NCBI GenBank assembly: GCA_017545905.1
Contig: JAFWXL010000059.1
Coordinates: 1 to 38,555, forward strand
DNA: 38,555 nt
Reading direction: 5' to 3'
Source of the DNA: Clostridia bacterium
GTDB taxonomy: Bacteria > Bacillota > Clostridia > Christensenellales > Aristaeellaceae
Made by a program: the position numbers and the translations under genes. Positions 16,506 through 24,310 of this stretch are shown piece after piece. The stretch's first letter is position 1. Each line of letters begins with the position of its first letter. The notes beneath the pieces were generated by a model. The model ran no database searches. It saw nothing but the letters and a program-made list of their open reading frames with translations, and was not told the origin of the DNA.

Positions 16506-16574
16506 ATAACCGCTGCGAAGCAGGGGAAGGGGTTCGGGGACAATGTCCCCGAGCAGGTCTGGGCGGCAGCCCAG
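16506..16574 (-). repeat. Inverted double-hairpin repeat
   Basis: Read on the minus strand: hairpin 1 CTGGGC..GCCCAG (16574-16559), hairpin 2 CGGGGACATTGTCCCCG (16551-16535), then the tail CTGCTTCGCAGCGGTTA. This is the only copy facing against the local genes. Confidence 0.85.
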
Positions 16575-16576
16575 CG

Positions 16577-17599
16577 TCACATATCCTCCAGCACCGCAAA
16601 CGCGAGCCTGCCCGCGTTCTCGATGTCGCTGATCCTGCATACGCTCGCGCCGCTGTGGCAGTAGCGGCAGGGAATCACGATCACAAGGCATTCCACGCCT
16701 TCGCCGGTCAGGTGAATCTCGCCCGCGTCGGTGCCGCCGCTGTTTCCGCGCTTTATCTGCACGGGAATGCCGCGCTTATGCGCCGCGTCCATCGCCAGAT
16801 CGCGCATCCTCTGCGGGATGATCGCGCGCCTGTCCATGAATGTCAGCGCCGGGCCGTCGCCGCAGCGGGTCACCTGCTTGTGGCTGTCCACCATGCCCAT
16901 GTCGTTCGCCGTCGTCGTATCAAGGATGATCGCCTTGTCCGGCTTCACCTTTCTGGCGGCGATTTTCGCGCCGCGAAGACCGACCTCCTCCTGCACGGTG
17001 AATACGCAGGTGATATCGCCCGCGTAATCGCTGTTTGCCAGCACATCCAGCAGGATCATGCAGCCTGCGCGGTCGTCCAGCGCCTTCGCCTTGACAAAGC
17101 CGTCGCCGAACTCGCAGTATTCGCTCTCGAATGTCACATAGCTGCCCGGCGGGCAGAGGCGGTCTGCCTCTTCCTTGCTCTTTGCGCCGATATCGATGAA
17201 GATGCTGTCGTAATCCGGCGCCTTCTTCCTGTCCGCCGCGCTCATCAGGTGAATCGCCTTCACGCCGATCACGCCCGGCACAGCCTTTTCGCCCACGACC
17301 ACGCGCTTGGAAACCACGCAGCGCGGATCCACGCCGCCCACGCAGTCGATGCGCAGCTGGCCGTCTTCCTCCGCAAAGCGGACGATAAAGCCCACCTCGT
17401 CCATATGCGCCGCGAGCATGACATGCGGCTTGCTCTCATCGGTTCCCTTGCGGTACGCGTAGAGATTGCCCATCGTATCGCCGTATACGCGGCCCTCTTT
17501 GCCTGCGAGGATCGCCTCGGCCTCTTTGCGGATGGCGTCTCTCGCCTCATCCTCCCAGCCGGAAGGTCCGCGAAGCGCGGTGATGTCTCTTAAAAGCAC
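16577..17599 (-). CDS. M42 family metallo-aminopeptidase (second of three)
   Basis: 340 residues with AHMDEVG (H65, D67), ALDDRAGC, TVQEEVGLRGAK and a final RYCHSGA His, the full set of M42 residues. The start is GTG at 17599, with GGAGG 7 bases upstream. The frame extends to 17632 only through a TTG without a site. It overlaps the third paralogue's stop by 10 bases, so the two are co-translated. The substrate cannot be told from sequence. Confidence 0.88.
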   Translation of the reverse strand: MLLRDITALRGPSGWEDEARDAIRKEAEAILAGKEGRVYGDTMGNLYAYRKGTDESKPHVMLAAHMDEVGFIVRFAEEDGQLRIDCVGGVDPRCVVSKRVVVGEKAVPGVIGVKAIHLMSAADRKKAPDYDSIFIDIGAKSKEEADRLCPPGSYVTFESEYCEFGDGFVKAKALDDRAGCMILLDVLANSDYAGDITCVFTVQEEVGLRGAKIAARKVKPDKAIILDTTTANDMGMVDSHKQVTRCGDGPALTFMDRRAIIPQRMRDLAMDAAHKRGIPVQIKRGNSGGTDAGEIHLTGEGVECLVIVIPCRYCHSGASVCRISDIENAGRLAFAVLEDM

Positions 17600-18633
17600 A
17601 GCGTTTCCTCCCATCCCGCATCCATCGCGCAAACTGTTTCAGCAATCAGCCTCGCCTGATCGGCCATCGTGTCCATGCTGCCCACTTCCACCGTCGTGTG
17701 CATGTACTTGAGCGGCAGGCTCAACACCACGCATGGAACGCCCTCGCAGGAAACCTGCACCTCCCACGCATCCGTCCACGTGGTGCCGCGGGCGACCTCG
17801 TCCATGGTCTTGATGTGCAGCTTTTCCGCATGCGCCTTGAGCAGCGCCGCCAGCTTCCTGTGCGTGTTCGGGCCGCAGGAAACAGGCGTCACATCCAGCG
17901 GAAACGTCCTGCCCGGGCGGCAGTCCGGCATGGTGCCGTGCGTCACGTCGAGAATGAACGCCATGTCCGGCCGGATGCTTTCCGCCGCCATGTTTGCGCC
18001 GAGGCTGTCGCGCTCCTCGCGCGCAGAGAGCACATAGTACACATCCGCATCATGCGCGCGGCGGCTGAGCTTCTCAGCGCAGTCCAGCAGGATCGCCACG
18101 CACGCGCGGTCGTCCATCGTCTTGCTGGCGATGAGGCCATTTTCCAGCGCCATCGTACGGCCCGCAAGCTGCACGGGCGTGCCCGGCTTCACCCGGCGGA
18201 CGACCTCGTCATACGGCAGACCCGTATCGATGAACAGCTCCTCCACGGGCGTTACGGCATTTCTCTCCGATTCCGCCGTCAGATGCGGCGGCACCGCGCC
18301 GATGATGCCGTAGATCGGTCCGTCCTTCGTGAGGATCGTGACCTCCTGCGCGGGCAGCGTCTGCGCCGCCACGCCCAGCGAAATGAAGCGGACGGAGCCG
18401 TCCTCCTCCACGTTCATCGTCATCAGGCCGACCTCGTCGATATGCGCGCAGAGCATGATCTTCGGCCCTTTGCCGCTGCCGCGCTGAAGCGCCACGACGC
18501 TTTGGTGATGATCGACATGCACCTCGTCGCAGTACGGCGCAAATGCCTGCGCAAAAACCCCGGCGACCGGCGCTTCAAAGCCGCTCGTACCGGGGACAGT
18601 GGTCACATGAGAAAGAAACTTGAGATAGTCCAT
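17590..18633 (-). CDS. M42 family metallo-aminopeptidase, divergent (third of three)
   Basis: 347 residues. AHIDEVG (H64, D66), TMDDRACV, ILDVTHG and a final YMHTTVE His are kept. The QEEVGLRGA motif is replaced by REERDSLGA: both Glu are present but the following Val-Gly is Arg-Asp. That may change activity or specificity. AAAGG precedes the ATG and hairpin 1 of a repeat lies just upstream. It is the first gene of the M42 pair that shares a 10-base overlap. Confidence 0.85.
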   Translation of the reverse strand: MDYLKFLSHVTTVPGTSGFEAPVAGVFAQAFAPYCDEVHVDHHQSVVALQRGSGKGPKIMLCAHIDEVGLMTMNVEEDGSVRFISLGVAAQTLPAQEVTILTKDGPIYGIIGAVPPHLTAESERNAVTPVEELFIDTGLPYDEVVRRVKPGTPVQLAGRTMALENGLIASKTMDDRACVAILLDCAEKLSRRAHDADVYYVLSAREERDSLGANMAAESIRPDMAFILDVTHGTMPDCRPGRTFPLDVTPVSCGPNTHRKLAALLKAHAEKLHIKTMDEVARGTTWTDAWEVQVSCEGVPCVVLSLPLKYMHTTVEVGSMDTMADQARLIAETVCAMDAGWEETLCF

Positions 18634-18644
18634 ACGAAACCTTT

Positions 18645-18719
18645 CTTGGGGATTTCATCCCCAAACCCCTGACTGGGGATGAATCCCCAGACCCCTTCTT
18701 CGCTTCGCGGCGGTTTTAA
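18645..18719 (+). repeat. Double-hairpin repeat, upstream of an M42 gene
   Basis: Hairpin 1 is TTGGGGAT-TTC-ATCCCCAA (18646-18664), linker ACCCCTGA, hairpin 2 CTGGGGAT-GA-ATCCCCAG (18673-18690), tail CTTCGCTTCGCGGCGGTTTTA. Confidence 0.9.
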
Positions 18720-19020
18720 GCTGCTGATCATGGCAAACTACGTTTGCCAGCGAAGGATCATATACTCTCTGACTTCCATATATAGCCCCGGGTCCAGGGC
18801 CGTGAGGACCCTGGTGGTTTTAAGGGGGTATGGGAGTCCAGAGGGATGTAGAGCACCGGAGCCGAGCGCGTCCAGTGGACGCATTGAGCGAGGCGGAGCG
18901 TGGGGAATCGCAAGGAGCGCTTGGGCGACTATGCGAGTTCCCCGAGAAAATCCAAATCCCCCCTACTCCCTTTGGGCCCAGCGCAGCGCGTAACCTGCTG
19001 CGCTCAACACAAAACATTCT
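18720..19020. repeat. Non-coding block of nested repeat modules
   Basis: No gene is supported here. Visible are a hairpin TGGCAAAC-TAC-GTTTGCCA (18731-18749) and the flank GTATGGGAGTCCAGAGGG (18828-18845), shared with 6904-6921. There is also a GCGTCC-AGT-GGACGC palindrome near 18870 and a module from about 18897 to 18945 (GGGGAATCGCAAGGAGCG) shared with 22755-22805. CCCTTTGGGCCCAGCGCAGC (18971-18990) is shared with 6848-6870. Confidence 0.7.
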
Positions 19021-19194
19021 TTAATCGGTATTTCCTTCGCCTGCGAAATCCAGCGTCTGATTCGCGCAGACGCTCTGCGTACGGGGATCAAAGTGCATCT
19101 GCTCGTGCTCATCCTCAGCCGCATAGCTCATCCAGTAGCTGGGCACCTGATGCACGTAGCCGCAGACCTTGCAGCGATAATAGAATACTTCCAT
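19021..19194 (-). CDS. 57-residue CxxC zinc-ribbon/rubredoxin-like protein
   Basis: A short frame starting MEVFYYRCKVCGYVHQVPSY and ending AGEGNTD, with a perfect AGGAGG 7 bases before the ATG. YRCKVCGYVH is a knuckle like those of rubredoxins and zinc ribbons. Only one more Cys (C43) is present, so a complete four-Cys site would need His ligands (several His lie between) or a dimer. It sits directly downstream of cvpA. Function is unknown. Confidence 0.75.
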   Translation of the reverse strand: MEVFYYRCKVCGYVHQVPSYWMSYAAEDEHEQMHFDPRTQSVCANQTLDFAGEGNTD

Positions 19195-19217
19195 GGAAAT
19201 GCCTCCTGTGTAAAGAA

Positions 19218-19925
19218 TCAGATTCCGCCGCGCAGAATCGAAAGGATCAGCTGGCTGTCAAACATCGGCGCAAAGCGCGACGCCGCGATCAGCTCCTCGA
19301 TCAGCTCCACCGGCGCAACCGCCAGCACGATCGGGATCAGCGCAAAGAGAATGAACACCAGCATCACGCCGCGCACAAGGCCGAACACACCGCCGATGAG
19401 CGAATCCAGATGGCGCAGCACCGGCAGCTCAAAGACGTAATTCACCAGATGAATCACGAACGTCGCCACAACATAGGCGAGGAAAAAGCAGATCAGGAAA
19501 CTGAGGATGGAAATCGATACGTTCACGATCGTCTGGCTGAGCAGATCGGCCATCGTCATCGCCGATGCGCTCACGGACGCGGAAGCAGCCGCCACAGCGC
19601 TGATGAATGCGCTTTCAAATGCTGCAGGCAGCTTTGCGCCGGCAAGAATCTGCGCAAGCGCGCCCTCGCCCACCTGCGATACGCTCATCAGCGACAGATC
19701 AAGGCTGCTGATGCGGCTTCCCGCATCGGTGTAATACATCAGCGTCTCCACCAGCGTTTCGTTGCCCTTGAGCCACGCCGCCAGATCGCCGCTGGCCAGC
19801 AGCGCAAACGCCGCAGCGCAGATCAGCGCCGCCACGCTCAGCACGCCGCTGATAAAGCCGCGGTGCATGCCGAAGATGACGCTTACGCCGATGATGATCA
19901 GAATCAGAATGTCAATGATATTCAT
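19218..19925 (-). CDS. CvpA family membrane protein
   Basis: 235 residues starting MNIIDILILIIIGVSVIFGMHRGFISG, the typical CvpA N-terminus, with four hydrophobic segments and an extra-cytosolic middle part. The end segment holds LDSLIGGVFGLVRGVMLVF, another family hallmark. CvpA-type proteins are needed for colicin V production in E. coli and for envelope resistance elsewhere. The precise activity is unknown. AAAGGAG precedes the ATG. Confidence 0.88.
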   Translation of the reverse strand: MNIIDILILIIIGVSVIFGMHRGFISGVLSVAALICAAAFALLASGDLAAWLKGNETLVETLMYYTDAGSRISSLDLSLMSVSQVGEGALAQILAGAKLPAAFESAFISAVAAASASVSASAMTMADLLSQTIVNVSISILSFLICFFLAYVVATFVIHLVNYVFELPVLRHLDSLIGGVFGLVRGVMLVFILFALIPIVLAVAPVELIEELIAASRFAPMFDSQLILSILRGGI

Positions 19926-19961
19926 GAAAGCTCCTTTCGGAAGACTTCTTAAAAGGGGACG

Positions 19962-20005
19962 TTAGGGCTGCCGCCCTAAGACCTGCCTGAGGGATATTCT
20001 CCCCG
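19962..20005 (+). repeat. Degenerate double-hairpin repeat
   Basis: Hairpin 1 is TTAGGGC-TGCC-GCCCTAA (19962-19979), followed by the linker GACCTGCCT and a weaker hairpin 2 GGGATATTCTCCC ending at the stop codon of the DUF5711 gene. The tail is missing. Confidence 0.75.
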
Positions 20006-21205
20006 TTACCTGGGCAGTTCCACGACGTAGATCTCAGAGCCGGAGGCGATGACCGCACGGTTATCCGTGATCATGCCCAGCACAGCCGTCACATTGACCG
20101 GCATCGCATGCGCGGAGAAGGAAGTCTCGCCGAACCGGCATGCATACACGGCGTTGCCAGAGAAGCCATATACGGAATGCGTGCCCAGCGCCGCCCCGAT
20201 GCACTCGCTGGGCAGGTGCAGCACGCGGTCCACGTCGTTGTACATCAGGCGCACGTTGTTGATGTGTACGCCCTCGCGGCTCTCCTGCGCGGGAATGAGC
20301 AGCTGATAGGTCACGCCGCCGTTCACCTTCACGTCCTCAACCGTGTAGCCGTAGATCAGCGTCGGATTGCTTTCCTCGAGTACGCGGTAATTGTAATGCA
20401 TGATCTGGCGTGTGGTCACAACCTCAAGCTTGCCGCCGATTGAATATACCTTATAAGCGATATTCTCGCCCAGAGAGCTCTTTCCGGTAGACAGCTTGCC
20501 CGGCTGGAACGTCTGCAGCTCGGTAGAGATCACCGTACCCGTCGTATCCAGCCCCAGCACCCACATCAGTTCCTGTTCCTGCGCGCTGGACGTGGTGATG
20601 GTCTTGAAAAATCCGATATCCAGCAGCGTCTGGTTGCTGATGGTCACATTGTCCACGATCTGTCCTGCATCGTTGATCACCGATACGACGCCATTGTCGA
20701 TATCGCCGACAAACACCGCGACATATCCGCTGCCCGCGCTCGCAAACTGAATCGAATCGGACATCTTGTTGTTATAGATCAGCCTGCCGCGGCTGTTGAG
20801 GATATACAGGTCGTTGCCCGACCATGCGACAATGCGCTCCTGCGTGGCGTCGTAGTCGGCATTGGTACCGATCTGATAGCTCCACTCGTTGCCGCCGTTT
20901 GCGGACATGCAGTGCAGCGTCGTGCCGTCATAAAAAATCACACTGTCGCCAAACGGCGTCACATTCTGGGAGAGCGTCGCGCCGATGCGCGTCACCTTGC
21001 CCAGCATCGTGCGGCCCGTATTTGAAAATGCATAGCTCACCGCGAGCGCGATTACTGCTGCCAGCGCGGCAACCGAAAGCATGTTTCTGAGCTTTTGCAC
21101 CAGTCCGTTCTTTTTTTTCTTCTTTTTTCCTTCATTCATGCCGTATCCGCTCAGCGTGCTGTTCGCGCCGGTCATATACGTCACGCGCCTCTTGTTGCGA
21201 TCCAT
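20006..21205 (-). CDS. DUF5711 family membrane-anchored beta-propeller-like protein
   Basis: 399 residues. The N-terminus is cytosolic with a Lys run (GKKKKKKNG), then one transmembrane segment at about 42-62 and an extracellular region of repeated beta-strands. That region has WSYQIGTNADY, IVAWSGNDLYILNSRG and VINDAGQIVDN, like PQQ or WD-type blades. Family function is unknown. The gene lies between the candidate oriC and cvpA. An 8-T run at 21111-21118 in the Lys stretch is a possible slippage site. Confidence 0.8.
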   Translation of the reverse strand: MDRNKRRVTYMTGANSTLSGYGMNEGKKKKKKNGLVQKLRNMLSVAALAAVIALAVSYAFSNTGRTMLGKVTRIGATLSQNVTPFGDSVIFYDGTTLHCMSANGGNEWSYQIGTNADYDATQERIVAWSGNDLYILNSRGRLIYNNKMSDSIQFASAGSGYVAVFVGDIDNGVVSVINDAGQIVDNVTISNQTLLDIGFFKTITTSSAQEQELMWVLGLDTTGTVISTELQTFQPGKLSTGKSSLGENIAYKVYSIGGKLEVVTTRQIMHYNYRVLEESNPTLIYGYTVEDVKVNGGVTYQLLIPAQESREGVHINNVRLMYNDVDRVLHLPSECIGAALGTHSVYGFSGNAVYACRFGETSFSAHAMPVNVTAVLGMITDNRAVIASGSEIYVVELPR

Positions 21206-21424
21206 GTCAGGTATCCTTTCGGAATCTAAATTCGAAGCCCCGGCTTCATTATGGGGAATTTTTCCCCGGTTTTATGTTCTCTTTTTGGTATCCGCCCACT
21301 TTTCCACTTTTGGAGCTTTCCAAAACCCGATCCGGAATATATGGCGTTTCTTTTTCCCAAAAAGCAAGCGCAGATCAGCTTTTTGGCAGTCCCCAAAACC
21401 GGTTCGCCATGCGTTTCATTTTGG
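21206..21424. other. Non-coding flank of the candidate origin
   Basis: No gene is supported. It holds a palindrome GGGGAAT-T-TTTCCCC near 21252-21266 and an imperfect inverted repeat CCAAAAAGC / GCTTTTTGG at about 21357-21390. It is rich in T and A-tracts. Confidence 0.5.
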
Positions 21425-21550
21425 TTATCCGCAGCTTGTCCGCATATTATCCACAGACTTTTCCACACTTTTGTGGATAACTGTGGATAATTTGTGGACA
21501 TGTGTTGATATCTTCCGGATAAGTATGTTTTTTCTATATATTGCTTGAAA
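21425..21550. other. oriC: Candidate chromosome origin (DnaA-box cluster and AT-rich flank)
   Basis: Consensus DnaA boxes are TTATCCACA (21447-21455) and TGTGGATAA (21472-21480 and 21482-21490). Near matches are TTATCCGCA (21425-21433), TTTTCCACA (21459-21467) and TGTGGACAT (21493-21501). They face both ways within 77 bases. An AT-rich stretch (21521-21550, GTATGTTTTTTCTATATATT) follows and could be the unwinding element. recF and dnaN lie next to it, as near many bacterial origins. Confidence 0.7.
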
Positions 21551-21586
21551 ATCGCGATTCTCCCCAAAAGGAGGCGCCGCCGCGGA

Positions 21587-22681
21587 TCAAACGCTCAGCA
21601 AGCCGTTTTCCACATGATACACCGTACCCTGCCTTGCGCCGGCAAGGTCGCTGACGTCCGTACAGGTGACGAATGTCTGCACGCGGTCGATGCGCTCGAT
21701 CAGCTGGCGGCGTCTGCCGGGATCAAGCTCGCTCATCACGTCGTCAAGCATCAGAATCGGCGCTTCGCCCGTCTCGCGGGCGGCCATCTCCAGCTGCGCC
21801 AGCTTGAGCGAGAGCACGGCGCTTCGCTGCTGTCCCTGCGAGCCGTAGGTTCTGGCCTCCTTGCCGTTGATGGTCACACCGATATCGTCGCGGTGAATGC
21901 CCACTGTGGTGGTCATGCGCCGCAGATCCTCCTGCCGGGCGGCGCGCAGGCGGCCAAGGAGCTGCCCGGCGGCATCCGGCGCATCCACGGTCTGGGAGAT
22001 ATACCATAGCCTGAGCTCTTCGCGCCCGCCTGTGAGCGAATCATGCGCCTTTCTGGCCTCTTCGCTGAGCAAAGCGACAGCCTCGCGGCGGTTGCGCGCG
22101 ATTTCAGCGCCGATGAGCGCGAGCTGCTCGTCCCACATATCCAGCGTGGGCAGCAGGGAAGGGTTTTTTGCGATCTCCTTGAGCAGCGTGTTGCGCTGAT
22201 TGAGCGTGCGCACAGCACGCTGCAGGCTGTAGAAATATTGGGGTCTCAGCTGAGAGAGCTGCATATCCAGAAATCTCCGGCGCTCCGCCGGTCCATCCTT
22301 GACGATGGATAGATCCTCGGGCGAGAAGAGCACGCCGCAGACATGGCCCAGCAGCTCGCCGATGCGCTCCGCCGGACGCGAGCCGATGCGCACCTGCTTT
22401 TTTTTCTTTTGATTCTTGTCCAGCAGGATGGCGACCTCGTGGGTGCCGTCCCGCTGCGCGGTCTGAATCTGAACGCGTGCGTTTTGCGATCCCCAGCGGA
22501 TAAGCTCCTCATCGCGCGCCGTTCTGTGGCTGCGGCCGAGGCAGCAAAGGTGCAGGGCCTCGAGGATATTGGTCTTGCCCTGCGCATTAGGGCCGGCAAA
22601 TATGGTCACGCCGCTGTCGGGCACGATCGTCGCCTGCTCGTAATTTCTGAAATTTTTGAGTACCAGCGACTTTACACGCAT
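21587..22681 (-). CDS. recF: DNA repair/replication protein RecF
   Basis: 364 residues, an SMC-like ATPase that binds gapped DNA and helps load RecA. It starts MRVKSLVLKNFRNYEQ with Walker A GPNAQGKT at 30-37. HLCCLGRSHRT and FSPEDLSIVKDGPAERRRFLD follow, then the signature YGSQGQQRSAVLSLKLAQ and Walker B PILMLDDVMSELD. The start at 22681 is chosen because the protein begins as other RecF proteins do, with AAAGGA upstream. dnaN lies upstream across a repeat. Confidence 0.95.
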   Translation of the reverse strand: MRVKSLVLKNFRNYEQATIVPDSGVTIFAGPNAQGKTNILEALHLCCLGRSHRTARDEELIRWGSQNARVQIQTAQRDGTHEVAILLDKNQKKKKQVRIGSRPAERIGELLGHVCGVLFSPEDLSIVKDGPAERRRFLDMQLSQLRPQYFYSLQRAVRTLNQRNTLLKEIAKNPSLLPTLDMWDEQLALIGAEIARNRREAVALLSEEARKAHDSLTGGREELRLWYISQTVDAPDAAGQLLGRLRAARQEDLRRMTTTVGIHRDDIGVTINGKEARTYGSQGQQRSAVLSLKLAQLEMAARETGEAPILMLDDVMSELDPGRRRQLIERIDRVQTFVTCTDVSDLAGARQGTVYHVENGLLSV

Positions 22682-22888
22682 AGAAATAATGTCCTTTACT
22701 CTCTTTAAAACCGCCGCGAAGCGAAAAGAATCGGGAATCTCAGCGGAGCCGAAGGCAGGAAATCGCAAGGAGCGGCAGCTTGCCGCAACTATGCAAGTTT
22801 CCTATGCCGAAGGCGACAATTGAGATTCAAGTAAAGTTTGAAAGAATCACTGCATAAATCGCCATATTCTTTCAAACTTGATCGGAAT
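22682..22888. repeat. Non-coding block with repeat modules and a 12-bp hairpin
   Basis: No gene is supported. An isolated inverted tail (AAAACCGCCGCGAAGCG, 22706-22722) is followed by a module at about 22755-22805 shared with 18897-18945. Then comes GTTTGAAAGAAT / ATTCTTTCAAAC at about 22836-22880 as a long-loop hairpin. GGCGACAATT near 22811-22821 recurs in the extended repeats at 6789 and 22889. Confidence 0.65.
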
Positions 22889-23027
22889 CGTAATTGTCGC
22901 CTGACGGCTCCTCTCCGATTCTTGCTTATTGGCGCTGCGCGCATGGGTTACGTTGGGGATTTTATCCCCAAACCCCTGCCTGGGGACATTGTCCCCAGAC
23001 CCCTATTACGCTTCGCGCCTATCTAAG
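22889..23027 (+). repeat. Long copy of the double-hairpin repeat between dnaN and recF
   Basis: The extension starts GTAATTGTCGCC. Hairpin 1 is TTGGGGAT-TTT-ATCCCCAA (22953-22971), linker ACCCCTGC, hairpin 2 CTGGGGAC-ATT-GTCCCCAG (22980-22998), then ACCCCTATTACGCTTCGCG. The tail reaches within five bases of the dnaN stop. It is the inverted counterpart of 6668-6809. Confidence 0.85.
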
Positions 23028-23031
23028 TTTT

Positions 23032-24135
23032 TTAGCTGTTGAACACGCGCACCGGCAGCACCAGATACAGATAGCTGTCGCCCTCGGTCGGGCAGACGAC
23101 GCACGGGCTCACGTTGGAGTTAAAGCGCATGAAGACCTCGTCGTCGGAAAGCGCCTTGAGCACGTCCGTGATATAGCGCACATTGAAGGCGATCGTCAGA
23201 TCCTTGCCCTCGGTCGTCACGTCGATCTTTTCCTCCATATCGCCGTTTTCAGAGTTGGAGGTCACGTCCAGCGTGTCGCCGTCGATTCTGAAGCACACCA
23301 GATTGCTCTTGCCCTCGCGCGCAATCAGGCTCGCGCGGTCAATCGCGCTGCCCAGCTCGCTGCGGCGTACGGCCACGCGGGTCTGCCATTCCTGCGGCAG
23401 AATCTGACGGTATCGGATGAATTCGCCCTCGAGCAGGCGCGCCACAATGTGCGTGGCGCCCATGTTCAGCTGCACATGGCTGCGGCTGAAACACAGGGAA
23501 ACCTCTTCATCCGTATCGTTCAGAATCTTGGCGATATCGCCGAGCACCTTGCCGCCCACGACAGCCGCGACGTCCTTGTCCGGGCCGTTGATGTTCTCCT
23601 TGCGCATGGCCAGACGGAAGCCGTCCAGCGCGACCACGCGCATTTCGCTCTTGCCCACTTCCATCAGGCAGCCGGTCAGAATCGGTCGGCTCTCGTCCAC
23701 GGCGATGGCAAAGAGCGTGCGGCCGATCATGTCGCGCAGCGTGTTCTGCGCCATGGCAAAGGATGCGCCCGCCACCTGCGGCAGCTCCGGATATTCTACC
23801 GGATCAAAGCCGGTGATCGTCGTGCGGATGCTTGCGCAGCGGATGGTCGCCTGCATGCGCTCGGAGATGGAAATATCGCACATGCCGCCCGGCAGCTTGC
23901 GTACAATTTCACACAGCAGTTTTCCGGGCAGAACTGCGCGTCCTTCTTCAATAAAGGTCGCCGGAATGATCGTCTCAATACCCAGAGCCAGATCCGTGCA
24001 GGTCAGCTTCAGGCCTTCATCGCAGGATTCAAACAGGATGCCTTCCAGAATCGGCTTCGGGGAACGAACCGCCAGCGCGCGGCTGACGACGGACAGGCTG
24101 GAATTCAGTTCGCTGGTGTCGCAGGAAAAACGCAT
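23032..24135 (-). CDS. dnaN: DNA polymerase III beta subunit (sliding clamp)
   Basis: 367 residues, the ring-shaped clamp that holds the polymerase on DNA. It starts MRFSCDTSELNSSLSVVSRA and shows PILEGILFES, GKLLCEIVRKLPGG, a central DESRPILTGCLMEV and a clamp end MRFNSNVSPCVVCPTEGDSYLYLVLPVRV. The start at 24135 has GGAGG eight bases before it; the open frame runs much further upstream without support. It is followed by recF, the usual order near oriC. dnaA is not in the adjoining sequence. Confidence 0.95.
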   Translation of the reverse strand: MRFSCDTSELNSSLSVVSRALAVRSPKPILEGILFESCDEGLKLTCTDLALGIETIIPATFIEEGRAVLPGKLLCEIVRKLPGGMCDISISERMQATIRCASIRTTITGFDPVEYPELPQVAGASFAMAQNTLRDMIGRTLFAIAVDESRPILTGCLMEVGKSEMRVVALDGFRLAMRKENINGPDKDVAAVVGGKVLGDIAKILNDTDEEVSLCFSRSHVQLNMGATHIVARLLEGEFIRYRQILPQEWQTRVAVRRSELGSAIDRASLIAREGKSNLVCFRIDGDTLDVTSNSENGDMEEKIDVTTEGKDLTIAFNVRYITDVLKALSDDEVFMRFNSNVSPCVVCPTEGDSYLYLVLPVRVFNS

Positions 24136-24215
24136 ATCATCAACCTCCATGGAGTAGTAGCAGTATATAGGAATCAGCAGGAGTAGCCGTAGTACGGTGG
24201 AAAAATAGGATAACT

Positions 24216-24310
24216 GCCAAAAAGCCAAAACCTGCCTGTCTTTTTGGCTGTGGAAAACCCTGTTCAAAGGTGTGTAAATATCCCCAGTTTTTCCACAGGT
24301 TTGGGGATAA
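24216..24310. other. Weaker DnaA-box region upstream of dnaN
   Basis: A hairpin GCCAAAAAG / CTTTTTGGC (24216-24248) is followed by TGTGGAAAA (24249-24257), TTTTCCACA (24289-24297) and TGGGGATAA (24302-24310). All are near the DnaA consensus. The rest of the 489-base gap between dnaN and the GntR gene shows no other gene. Confidence 0.45.

Noticed and set aside
16379-16574. Regularly spaced hairpins looking like a short CRISPR or tandem terminators
   Set aside because: Stem sequences differ between units, the units face each other, and there are no constant repeats with unique spacers or cas genes. They belong to the double-hairpin family.
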